A stretch of 64,000 nt of DNA from Kytococcus schroeteri (GTDB lineage: Bacteria; Actinomycetota; Actinomycetes; Actinomycetales; Dermatophilaceae): assembly GCF_042433515.1 (NCBI RefSeq), contig NZ_JBHLVH010000011.1, forward strand, positions 42,987 to 106,986, written 5' to 3'. A program made the translations under genes and the position numbers. Below, piece after piece: positions 43,215 to 50,949 of this stretch. Under the pieces are notes generated by a model that saw only the letters and a list, made by a program, of their open reading frames with translations, searched no databases and was not told the DNA's origin. Numbering within the stretch: position 1 is the first letter of the stretch; each line of letters opens with the position of its first letter.

Positions 43215-43886
43215 TCAGGCGTCCAACCCGACGAGGGTGGGCCGCGTGGTGCGCCAGACCCACACCGCCGTACCCGCCGCCCACACACCCCAGGCCGCGG
43301 GCATCGATGCGGGGTGCGGCGTGCTGGCATCGACCGCCCACGGCAGTCCCACGTCCCCCACCAGTGCCTGGCACACCACCAGCGCGGCGGCGAGGGCCAC
43401 CGCGAGGACGGAGCCCACCCAGCGCCCCAGCAGACCGATGCAGGCCAGCGCGATCCCGGCCGCCGTGAGCCCAGCGCCCACGGACTGCTCGACGACACCC
43501 GGGTAGACGATGAGGTGGACCGCTTGGCCAGGGGCCTGGCTGACGGCATCTCGCACGGACTCCGGCCACCACCCTGCGAGCACCTTCGCGAGCCGGGGGA
43601 CGGCCACGGCCACCAGGGCCACAACCAGGCACGGAACGAGGGCCCACCCCCTCAGCCGTGGGTGCCCGGTGACCTCCCACAGCCGGTGGGCCGGAGCCCA
43701 CGCCGCGGCCGTGGCCACTGCGGTGAGCACTGCGAGCACCTCCCAGAAGCGCACCATGCGTGGGTGGACGAGGTCCACGTGGACGGCCTGTCCCCAGCTG
43801 ATGGACATCGCCACCAGTGCCAGCGCGACCGCCGCGCCCGCGGCACCCGCCGAACGGCCCGACAGCCACATTCGCCAGGGGCTCAC
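43215..43886 (-). CDS. six-span membrane protein of a peptide/ABC cassette
   Basis: 223 residues from a GTG overlapping the previous stop (GTGA). About six hydrophobic segments cover most of the chain. A hydrophilic loop (GWWPESVRDAVSQAPGQAVH) lies in the middle. I do not recognise the family. Its coupling to the 411-residue membrane protein suggests a second membrane subunit of the same transporter or an immunity-type protein. Confidence 0.7.
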   Translation of the reverse strand: MSPWRMWLSGRSAGAAGAAVALALVAMSISWGQAVHVDLVHPRMVRFWEVLAVLTAVATAAAWAPAHRLWEVTGHPRLRGWALVPCLVVALVAVAVPRLAKVLAGWWPESVRDAVSQAPGQAVHLIVYPGVVEQSVGAGLTAAGIALACIGLLGRWVGSVLAVALAAALVVCQALVGDVGLPWAVDASTPHPASMPAAWGVWAAGTAVWVWRTTRPTLVGLDA

Positions 43887-45118
43887 CGGAGGGCCTCGGG
43901 GCCCAGGCGGCAGGACTTGATCTCGCTCCGGTGCTCGGCGTACCAAGCGCGGAACTCCTCGACCGACAGGGCGGACGCACCTGTCCCCTTCTCCGCCGGC
44001 CCGGGGGAGGCAGCGCGACGGCGGATCTCCTCGGCCAGGTCCGTCGAGGCCTCCATGTTCCCCTGGGCGACCCCCGGCCCGCAGGAGCTGCTGCCCGCAA
44101 GCTGTGATGCCACGCCGCGCGTCACCGTGCCCACCGCGGAGGACCGGTCCCGTTGCCCGAGGCCCCGCAAGGGGAGGTCGGTGGGTTGGTGGGATGCCGC
44201 CGCCTCGGTGGCCAGCGTCATCGGACCCGCTCCGGTCGCGCCCACCATCGCGTCGATGCTGCCGCTCGCCGCGGCCACGAGCTGCTGCTCCTCGGGGGCC
44301 GAGCAGAGGGTGACGTGCTGCCGCTCGAGGCACACCGCCTCACCGCTGGCGGTGACGATGTCGGGTCGAAGCCCCACCGAGACGGCCGCCAGTGCGACCG
44401 CACCCGCCCCCGCCGCCAGGGCACTGGCCGGCAGTTGACGGGCTCCTCGTGGGGTGGCCAAACGCCAAGCGGCCAGCAGCAGCAGCGCCCCGGCCACCAG
44501 CGCCAGCACAGCCAGTCTCGAGAGCGTCGCAGGCCAGGCCATCTCCCACCCGGGCGCGGGGAAACCATTGCCCCACCACGGCGTGATGCTGGCCAAGGGG
44601 GTGCCTCGCACCTGCGCCGGCAGGAAGAGCAGGGCGAGGGTCACGAGCGGGGCCAGGAGCACACCCCATCGGCCCAGCAGGGTGCCGAGGGCCATCCCGA
44701 GGATCGGCCACAGGGCCAGCAGTGCGATGCCGGCGACGGTCGCCAGAGCGTCCCCGAAGCCGAGCGATCCGGGCGCTCCCCGGGCGAGGGTGATGGTCAA
44801 CGGCACCAGTCCAATCACGCCCCCCGCCCACAACGCGACGACCAGCGAACCCACCTCACCGGCCAAGAGACTGGGGATGCTGCGGCCGGTCGACCGCCCG
44901 GGGGCGACGCTGCCGGGACCGTGCCGCAAACCCGTCACCGCCCCCCACACCGCACCGAGCACCGCCGCCCAGACCGAGTAGTCCCGGACGGTCAAGGGAA
45001 GGCGCCCCCAGTCAGCCGGGGGCCAGTCACGGGGTGCCTCCACGGCGAAGGAGAGCGCCACGAGCAACGCCAGCACCGCGAGCGACAGCGGGTGGTGGGC
45101 GGCGGACAGGCGCCTCAT
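43883..45118 (-). CDS. ABC-2-like membrane subunit with C-terminal cysteine-bearing domain
   Basis: 411 residues. Six or seven spans (about 12-260), then a soluble part beginning at the segment VCLERQHVTLCSAPEEQ and ending SEIKSCRLGPEALR, with four spread cysteines. In related actinobacterial ABC permeases such a cysteine pair lies outside the membrane. It overlaps the ATPase gene by four bases, so it is the channel partner. Substrate unknown; the secreted peptide of the same cassette is the obvious candidate. Confidence 0.75.
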   Translation of the reverse strand: MRRLSAAHHPLSLAVLALLVALSFAVEAPRDWPPADWGRLPLTVRDYSVWAAVLGAVWGAVTGLRHGPGSVAPGRSTGRSIPSLLAGEVGSLVVALWAGGVIGLVPLTITLARGAPGSLGFGDALATVAGIALLALWPILGMALGTLLGRWGVLLAPLVTLALLFLPAQVRGTPLASITPWWGNGFPAPGWEMAWPATLSRLAVLALVAGALLLLAAWRLATPRGARQLPASALAAGAGAVALAAVSVGLRPDIVTASGEAVCLERQHVTLCSAPEEQQLVAAASGSIDAMVGATGAGPMTLATEAAASHQPTDLPLRGLGQRDRSSAVGTVTRGVASQLAGSSSCGPGVAQGNMEASTDLAEEIRRRAASPGPAEKGTGASALSVEEFRAWYAEHRSEIKSCRLGPEALR

Positions 45119-45870
45119 GCGGCGGGCACCGGGTCGGCCAGGACGGCGCGGTAGCCCGCCTCGAGGGGAGACACGACATCGCCCCCGCCGAGATCAGCCA
45201 GATCCGCCACGGTGCCGTCGAACCGGAAGCTGCCGTGGTCCATCACGACAGCACGCTGGGCGATGTGCGCGATGTCCTCGACGATGTGGGTGGTCACGAC
45301 CACGATGCGATCGCGTCCCAGCTCAGCCAGGTCGTCGCGCAACCCAGCGCGCTGGACCGGGTCCAGAGCTGCGGTGGGCTCGTCCAAGAGCACCACCTGC
45401 GGGTCATGGGCCAAGGCACACGCGATGCCGAGGCGCTGGCGCATGCCGCCGGACAGGGAGCGTGCGCGGGAGGTGGCCCGGTCCGACAGGCCCACCCGCG
45501 CCAGGGCGCGGTCTGCGGCGGCGGGCACCTCCGCCGCATCGACCCCCTGCGCCCACGCCGCGACCTCCACGTTGCGGCGGACACTGGAGAAACCCATGAT
45601 CGTGAACTTCTGCGGCAGGTAGCCGATGAGGCGGCGGGCCCCCTCCAGACCCGGGCCGGGCCGCTGGCCCTCGAAGACGCGATGGTCCCCGATCGCCAGC
45701 GAACCGGCGGTCGGTGCGACGTGCGTGGCGAGGATCGACATCAGCGTGCTCTTGCCCGCTCCGTTCGGCCCCAGCAGACCGAACACGCCGGGCTCGAGGG
45801 TGAGGTCGACCGCATCGAGCGCGGTCCTGGTGCCGTACCGCTTGGTGAGCCCTGCCGCCTGCAGCTGCAC
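45115..45870 (-). CDS. ABC transporter ATPase of a peptide/ABC cassette
   Basis: 251 residues from the GTG at 45870 with GAGGAAC just upstream. Walker A GPNGAGKSTL (about 34-43), signature LSGGMRQR, Walker B VVLLDEPTAALDP, switch His THIVEDI. It is the export/ABC-2 type (CcmA-like). The gene follows the secreted-peptide gene by 13 bases. Confidence 0.93.
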   Translation of the reverse strand: MQLQAAGLTKRYGTRTALDAVDLTLEPGVFGLLGPNGAGKSTLMSILATHVAPTAGSLAIGDHRVFEGQRPGPGLEGARRLIGYLPQKFTIMGFSSVRRNVEVAAWAQGVDAAEVPAAADRALARVGLSDRATSRARSLSGGMRQRLGIACALAHDPQVVLLDEPTAALDPVQRAGLRDDLAELGRDRIVVVTTHIVEDIAHIAQRAVVMDHGSFRFDGTVADLADLGGGDVVSPLEAGYRAVLADPVPAA

Positions 45871-45883
45871 GTCGTTCCTCTCG

Positions 45884-46252
45884 TCAGAACGTGAATCGGT
45901 CCGAGGCCACGGATGCCCCGGTGGCACCGTAGATCTTGGTGAAGTAGACGTCACCGCTGGTGCCGCCGCCCGACAGGTACTTCCGGCTACCCAAGAGGTA
46001 CCCCTCGTAGCTGGAGACCACGTAGTCGGGCCCCCACTTCGCGTGGATCAACTTGCCGGTGACGTCACCCTTCGAGCACCCGGACCCGAAGCGAGAGACG
46101 TACCCCGACACCTGCCCCGGGGCGCCGTACCCCGGCGTGGCTGCGTAGATCTTGCACCCGCTTCCATCCGTCGTGCCCGCGGCCTGAGCGATCATCGGGG
46201 TGGCACAGATCGTCGCCGCCGCGACCATCAACCCCGTCCACTTCTTGTTCAC
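45884..46252 (-). CDS. small secreted protein with two cysteines
   Basis: 122 residues from the GTG at 46252, with GGAGGA just before it. A clear signal peptide (VNKKWTGLMVAAATICATPM, cleavage after AQA at about 24) leads to a mature part of about 98 residues with cysteines 33 and 59, which could form one disulfide. It is rich in Gly, Tyr, Ser and Lys (YVSRFGSGCSKG, KYLSGGGTSGDVYFTK). I do not recognise a family. It heads a cassette with an ABC transporter, an arrangement like small bacteriocin or signalling-peptide loci, but this role is inference. The DNA in front (46253-46456) is unusually AT-rich for this genome and has no other gene. Confidence 0.78.
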   Translation of the reverse strand: MNKKWTGLMVAAATICATPMIAQAAGTTDGSGCKIYAATPGYGAPGQVSGYVSRFGSGCSKGDVTGKLIHAKWGPDYVVSSYEGYLLGSRKYLSGGGTSGDVYFTKIYGATGASVASDRFTF

Positions 46253-46456
46253 GATTCCTCCAGTGTGTGAAGTGCCGGCATGTGCCGACTCAAGAATTCC
46301 ACACACACACGATGTCCATACCCAGGGGAGATCTTGGGCAAACCTTTACCCAACTGAACTGGTCGAGGGCAGACGAGGTTCACGCGGACTGAGGAATTGC
46401 GGGCCACAAGGGTGCGTTCACGCCCCGGACGCCCGCCCCACCACATCGGAGGACCC

Positions 46457-47614
46457 ATGCCCCGCCCCATCGCCCTGTTCGAGCCCATGACGCTGCGCGA
46501 CCTGGAGGTCCGCCACCGGGCGTGGGTGGCCGCGATGTGCCAGTACTCCTGCGACCCCGTGACCGCGCCCGGCGTGCCCAACGACTGGCACCTGGTGCAC
46601 CTGGGTGCCTTCGCCACCGGTGGAGCCTCGATGATCGTGACCGAGGCAGCGGCCGTCACCCCCGAGGGCCGGATCTCCCCCCACGATGCGGGGATCTGGA
46701 ACGACGAGCAGGTGGCCGGCTGGCGCCGCGTGAACGACTTCGTGCACGGCCTGGGCACGGGCGTGACCACCGCGGTGCAGCTCGCGCACGCCGGGCGCAA
46801 GGCCTCGACCTGGCGCCCGTTCGGCACCGACGGCCGCAGCGGGTCGGTGCCGGTGGGGGCCGACGCGCAGGGCTACGCGCACAGCATCGAGACCTCCGGG
46901 TGGCAGACGGTCGCCCCCACCGACGAGGCCTTCGGCGACCTCGATGCGCCCCGCGCGCTGACCGATGCGGAGGTCCGCGCCACCGTGACCGCGTTCGGCG
47001 ACGCGGCCGAGCGCGCTGTGGCGGCCGGCTTCGACGCGGTCGAGATCCACGGCGCCCACGGGTACCTGGTGCACCAGTTCATCTCGCCGTTGGTGAACAC
47101 GCGCACCGACGCCTGGGGCGGCGACGAGGCGGGCCGTCACCGGTTCGGCCTCGAGGTGGTGCGCGAGGTGCGCGGGCGCGTCCCCGCATCGATGCCGGTG
47201 CTGCTGCGCATCTCCGCGACCGACTGGGAGGACGTCGAGGGCGACGTGGCCTCGCTGCAGCGGTTCGTGGTGGCCGCGGCGGAACTGGGGGTCGACTTCG
47301 TGGACGTCTCCAGCGGTGGCAACCTGCCGGCGCCGAAGATCGTCTCCGGGCCGGGCTACCAGGTGCGCTTCGCGACGGCCGTGCGGGAGGCGTTGCGGGA
47401 GGCCGGGTTCGAGGTACCGGTGGGGGCAGTGGGTGAGATCAGCTCGCCGCACCAGGCCGAGACGATCGTCGGGCAGGAGCAGGCCGATGCGGTGCTCCTC
47501 GCGCGGGCGGCTCTGGCGGACCCGCACTGGTGGATGCGCGCCGCATCGGACCTGGGGGCGCAGCCGGTGGCCATCGGGCAGTACGAGCGGGCCCGGGTGG
47601 ACCGGCTGGCCTGA
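46457..47614 (+). CDS. old yellow enzyme family NADH:flavin oxidoreductase (YqjM-like)
   Basis: 385 residues from the ATG with GGAGG at 46448-46452. FMN TIM barrel: AAMCQYSCD with the YqjM-type cysteine (C28) and tyrosine (Y30), QLAHAGRKAS, the substrate-binding pair in EIHGAHGYLVHQF and the phosphate-binding end region. It reduces activated C=C bonds with NAD(P)H. It stands alone, convergent to nothing, just before the ars-related region. Confidence 0.94.
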   Translation: MPRPIALFEPMTLRDLEVRHRAWVAAMCQYSCDPVTAPGVPNDWHLVHLGAFATGGASMIVTEAAAVTPEGRISPHDAGIWNDEQVAGWRRVNDFVHGLGTGVTTAVQLAHAGRKASTWRPFGTDGRSGSVPVGADAQGYAHSIETSGWQTVAPTDEAFGDLDAPRALTDAEVRATVTAFGDAAERAVAAGFDAVEIHGAHGYLVHQFISPLVNTRTDAWGGDEAGRHRFGLEVVREVRGRVPASMPVLLRISATDWEDVEGDVASLQRFVVAAAELGVDFVDVSSGGNLPAPKIVSGPGYQVRFATAVREALREAGFEVPVGAVGEISSPHQAETIVGQEQADAVLLARAALADPHWWMRAASDLGAQPVAIGQYERARVDRLA

Positions 47615-47728
47615 GCCGCCCAACTCGCCGGGCGCCGAAACCCTTCCCCGAAAGTGAATACTGGGTTAACATCGGGTGAATTACCGGGGCGGAGGCACGG
47701 GATGCCCCGCCGCACGCAGGAGGCACCC

Positions 47729-48445
47729 ATGACCATCATCGGCACCGCCCAGCAGTACGAGCACGCGGTGGAGCGACTGGCCAGCGAGTTCGACGCCGTG
47801 TTCACCCGCGACGAGGTGGCCCGCGAGCTGCACGCCGTCCGCGAGGACATGGAGGCCACCGCCAGGGTCCGCGACCACATCCCGGTGCTGGCCGAGCGCT
47901 ACGCCAAGGAGAACCTCCAGGCCCTGGCCCACGCCCGCGGCGCCACGGTCACGGGGCACCCGGTGGTGATGTTCGTCAGCCCTCGCAACGCCAGCGCCAC
48001 CCAGATGGCCGCCGTGATGACGGACAAGTACTCCGGCGGCCGCATCCACGTGCTCTCCGGCGGGGTCCGCCGCGCCAAGGAGATCGCCCCCGCCGTGATC
48101 CAGGTGATGCAGGAGCACGGCATCGACACCACCACCCTGTACCCCCGCGCCGTGAACCGCGACGTGCTCCACGCCGCCGACGTGGTGGTGAGCATCGCCA
48201 GCCCCGACCTGGGCGAGGACTTCACCGCCAAGCAGCACGTGGACTGGCACATCACCCTGGACGAGGACGACGTCGAGTCCGTGCGCGCCACCCGCGACGA
48301 GCTCAAGGTCCGCGTGGACGCGCTGATCGAGTCCCTCCTGGGCGAGGGTTCCGTCCTCTCGGCCGAGGAGGCCGCCGCCTACCAGGCCGCCAAGCAGGGC
48401 AGCCGCACCCAGACCACCCCGGCCCGCGAGGCCCAGCCCGCCTGA
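47729..48445 (+). CDS. degenerate arsenate-reductase/LMW-phosphatase homologue with helical head
   Basis: 238 residues, CAGGAGG before the ATG. The N-terminal 65 residues are a three-helix-bundle-like head (ASEFDAVFTRDEVARELHAV), as in actinobacterial arsenate reductases. The phosphatase-like part follows, but the P-loop reads SPRNASAT (84-91), where a working enzyme has Cys at the first place and Arg at the seventh; both are lost. The rest still fits (QMAAVMTDKYSGGRIHVLSGG; ADVVVSIASPDLGEDF). It is therefore unlikely to reduce arsenate and may bind oxyanions or regulate. It lies next to the ars locus. Confidence 0.8.
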   Translation: MTIIGTAQQYEHAVERLASEFDAVFTRDEVARELHAVREDMEATARVRDHIPVLAERYAKENLQALAHARGATVTGHPVVMFVSPRNASATQMAAVMTDKYSGGRIHVLSGGVRRAKEIAPAVIQVMQEHGIDTTTLYPRAVNRDVLHAADVVVSIASPDLGEDFTAKQHVDWHITLDEDDVESVRATRDELKVRVDALIESLLGEGSVLSAEEAAAYQAAKQGSRTQTTPAREAQPA

Positions 48446-48458
48446 CGGACCTGATGGG

Positions 48459-48498
48459 GTGAGCCCGGCCGGTGCCTCGTCGCACCCGCCGGGCTCAC
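48459..48498. terminator. bidirectional terminator before arsR
   Basis: Seventeen-base stem starting GTGAGCCCGGCCGGTGC with one mismatch and a 6-base loop, between the convergent genes at 48445 (plus) and 48511 (minus). Confidence 0.75.
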
Positions 48499-48510
48499 TC
48501 GCGCCGCGAC

Positions 48511-48825
48511 TCAGGCGAAGAGCTCCCCCACGGCCGCCCACGCCTGCTGGTCGAGTGCGTACCAGGCCCACTGCCCCCGCTTCTCGCGCGTGAGCAGCCC
48601 CGCATCGACCAGCACCTTGAGGTGGTGGCTGACCGTCGGCTGCGCCAGGTCGACCACCTCCTGCAGGTCGCACACGCAGGCCTCGCCGCCGTCGGCCGCG
48701 CGGATGGCGGCCACCAGCCGCACCCGCGCCGGGTGCCCGAGCGCCTTCATGACCGATGCCGTGTGCTCGGCCTCCGCGTCCGAGATCGCCACCGGGAGCC
48801 CACCACAGCACACATTGACGTCCAT
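48511..48825 (-). CDS. arsR: ArsR-family arsenic-responsive repressor
   Basis: 104 residues. Winged helix with ALGHPARVRLVAAI, the metalloid-sensing ACVCDLQ (two cysteines, classical ArsR site) and recognition helix QPTVSHHLKVLVDAGLL. Two further cysteines (VCCGG) lie near the N-terminus. Divergent from acr3 with a palindrome in between, so it should control itself and the acr3 operon. Confidence 0.94.
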   Translation of the reverse strand: MDVNVCCGGLPVAISDAEAEHTASVMKALGHPARVRLVAAIRAADGGEACVCDLQEVVDLAQPTVSHHLKVLVDAGLLTREKRGQWAWYALDQQAWAAVGELFA

Positions 48826-48849
48826 CGATGCATTGTGTCACGATTCCTC

Positions 48850-48867
48850 CATCGACAGCTGTCGATG
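48850..48867. promoter_or_regulatory. ArsR operator palindrome
   Basis: CATCGACAGCTGTCGATG is a perfect 18-base palindrome 25 bases from the arsR start, in the divergent arsR/acr3 gap. A second ATCGAT lies over the arsR start itself (48824-48829). The half-sites match the spacing of known ArsR boxes. Confidence 0.7.
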
Positions 48868-48972
48868 CACGGGCGCGTCATTCCCCTCACGTCGTGGCGC
48901 GTCCCGTGTCCACCCCTGCACGATCCCCGCCGACGCCCTCCCCCCCCCGACCGCCCACCGAGAGGACCCCCG

Positions 48973-50073
48973 GTGACCACCACCCAGACCCCACCGGATG
49001 CCGCCGAGGCCCAGGTCACCGAGCGCCTCTCCACCCTGGACCGCTACCTGCCGCTGTGGATCGGCGCGGCGATGGTGGCCGGGCTGCTGCTGGGCCGCAT
49101 CGTGCCCGGGGTGGGCGAGGCGCTCAACACCGTGCAGGTGGACGGCATCTCGCTGCCCATCGCCATCGGCCTGCTGGTGATGATGTACCCGGTCCTGGCG
49201 AAGGTCCGCTACGACCGCCTCGACACGGTGACCGCCGACCGGCGCATGCTGGGCAGCTCCCTGCTGCTCAACTGGGTGCTGGGCCCGGCGCTGATGTTCG
49301 CCCTGGCGTGGATCTTCCTGCCCGACCTGCCCGAGTACCGCACGGGCCTGATCATCGTCGGTCTGGCCCGCTGCATCGCGATGGTCATCATCTGGAACGA
49401 CCTCGCCTGTGGTGACCGCGAGGCCGCCGCCGTCCTGGTGGCGATCAACTCGGTCTTCCAGGTGGTCATGTTCGGCCTGCTCGGCTGGTTCTACCTGGCC
49501 GTCCTGCCCGGCTGGCTCGGCCTGGACACCACCGGGCTGGACGTCTCGATGTGGCAGATCGCCAAGAGCGTGCTGATCTTCCTGGGCATCCCGCTGGTGG
49601 CCGGCTTCCTCACCCGCCACCTCGGGGAGCGCCGGATGGGCCGCGAGCGCTACGAGAACCGCTTCCTGCCGGCCATCGGCCCGTGGGCGCTGTACGGGCT
49701 GCTCTTCACCATCGTCGTGCTCTTCGCCCTGCAGGGTGAACAGATCACCTCGCGCCCGCTGGACGTCGCCCGCATCGCGCTGCCGCTGCTGGCCTACTTC
49801 GTCCTCATGTGGGGCGGTTCGTACGCCCTGGGCCGGGCGCTGGGGATGGGGTACGAGCGCACCACGACGCTGGCGTTCACCGCCGCGGGCAACAACTTTG
49901 AGCTCGCCATCGCCGTCGCGATCGCCACCTTCGGACTCACCTCCGGTGAGGCCCTGGCCGGTGTGGTCGGGCCGCTCATCGAGGTGCCGGTGCTCGTGGG
50001 GCTGGTGTACGTGTCCCTGTGGCTGCGACGCCGCCTGTTCCCCGCCTCCGTCCGCGAAGGAGCGACCGCATGA
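48973..50073 (+). CDS. acr3: arsenite efflux permease (ACR3 family)
   Basis: 366 residues from the GTG at 48973. Ten spans with the ACR3 hallmarks: GLARCIAMVIIWNDLACGD with the conserved cysteine, PLVAGFLTR and the FTAAGNNFELAIAVAIATFG signature. It exports arsenite (and possibly antimonite) using the proton gradient. The stop overlaps the next start by four bases. Confidence 0.96.
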   Translation: MTTTQTPPDAAEAQVTERLSTLDRYLPLWIGAAMVAGLLLGRIVPGVGEALNTVQVDGISLPIAIGLLVMMYPVLAKVRYDRLDTVTADRRMLGSSLLLNWVLGPALMFALAWIFLPDLPEYRTGLIIVGLARCIAMVIIWNDLACGDREAAAVLVAINSVFQVVMFGLLGWFYLAVLPGWLGLDTTGLDVSMWQIAKSVLIFLGIPLVAGFLTRHLGERRMGRERYENRFLPAIGPWALYGLLFTIVVLFALQGEQITSRPLDVARIALPLLAYFVLMWGGSYALGRALGMGYERTTTLAFTAAGNNFELAIAVAIATFGLTSGEALAGVVGPLIEVPVLVGLVYVSLWLRRRLFPASVREGATA

Positions 50074-50942
50074 CCGACCAGCCCACCCCGGCGCCCGCCG
50101 GCGACCGCCCCGCCGTCATGTACGTCTGCGTGCACAACGCCGGCCGCTCCCAGATGGCCGCGGCCTGGACGCGTGCGCTGGGCGGCGACCGGGTGGAGGT
50201 GCGCTCGTCGGGCTCCCAGCCGGCCGAGGCCGTGAACCCGGCCGCCGTGGAGGCGATGGCGGAGGTCGGCATCGATGTGGGCGCCGTGGCCCCGCGCGTG
50301 CTCAGCCGCGAGGACATGGAGGCCTCCGACGTGGTGGTCACCATGGGCTGCGGCGACGAGTGCCCGTACGTGCCCGGGGTGCGTCGCGAGGACTGGGCGC
50401 TGGACGACCCGGCTGGGCGCCCCGTCGAGGAGGTCCGTCCGGTGCGCGACGAGATCCGGCGGCGTGTGGAGGAGCTGCTGCGCTCCCTCGGCGTGGAGCC
50501 GATGGCGTGGCCGCGGCCGCAGGAGCGCGTGGTGACCTTCGTGTGCTCGAGCAACCGGGGCAAGTCGCAGATGGCCGCCGGGCTCATGCGGCGTCTGGCC
50601 GTGCCCGGCGTGCAGGTGCTCAGTGCCGGCGTGGCCGCCGCGCCGTGGGAGAAGGGCGTCAACGGGGAGTCGGCGGAGTCGCTGGGCCTGGTGGGCGCCT
50701 CGCTGGCCGGGGAGCACCCCAAGCAGCTGACGCCGGAGCTGGCGGCGGCGAGCGACGTCATCGTGCTGGTGGGCGACAACGCGCAGCTGCCGGCGGAGCT
50801 GGAGGGGCACCTGCCCGGTGACGTGCGCCGGTGGAGCACCGAGGAGCCGTCTGAGCGCGGACTCCAGGGCGCCGAGCGCATGGCGGCCCTGCGCGACGAG
50901 ATCGACGGCCGGGTGCAGGCGCTGGCGGACGAGCTGCGCTGA
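50070..50942 (+). CDS. fused double-domain arsenate reductase (LMW-phosphatase type)
   Basis: 290 residues. Domain 1 (about 15-140) has an intact P-loop CVHNAGRS (20-27), the extra cysteines of thioredoxin-coupled reductases (MGCGDEC, C94 and C98) and the general-acid DDP (112-114). Domain 2 (about 154-290) repeats the fold with CSSNRGKS (159-166), where Lys replaces the invariant Arg, and it lacks the DP element. So domain 1 should reduce arsenate, while domain 2 is altered. The gene overlaps acr3, so arsenate is reduced and exported together. Confidence 0.9.
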   Translation: MTDQPTPAPAGDRPAVMYVCVHNAGRSQMAAAWTRALGGDRVEVRSSGSQPAEAVNPAAVEAMAEVGIDVGAVAPRVLSREDMEASDVVVTMGCGDECPYVPGVRREDWALDDPAGRPVEEVRPVRDEIRRRVEELLRSLGVEPMAWPRPQERVVTFVCSSNRGKSQMAAGLMRRLAVPGVQVLSAGVAAAPWEKGVNGESAESLGLVGASLAGEHPKQLTPELAAASDVIVLVGDNAQLPAELEGHLPGDVRRWSTEEPSERGLQGAERMAALRDEIDGRVQALADELR

Positions 50943-50949
50943 GGCACCG

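Noticed and set aside
45884..46252. Assignment of the small secreted protein to the lactococcin 972 bacteriocin family
   Set aside because: Size, signal peptide and ABC neighbours fit, but the mature sequence lacks the GTWxxG-type start and aromatic pattern of that family and has two cysteines.
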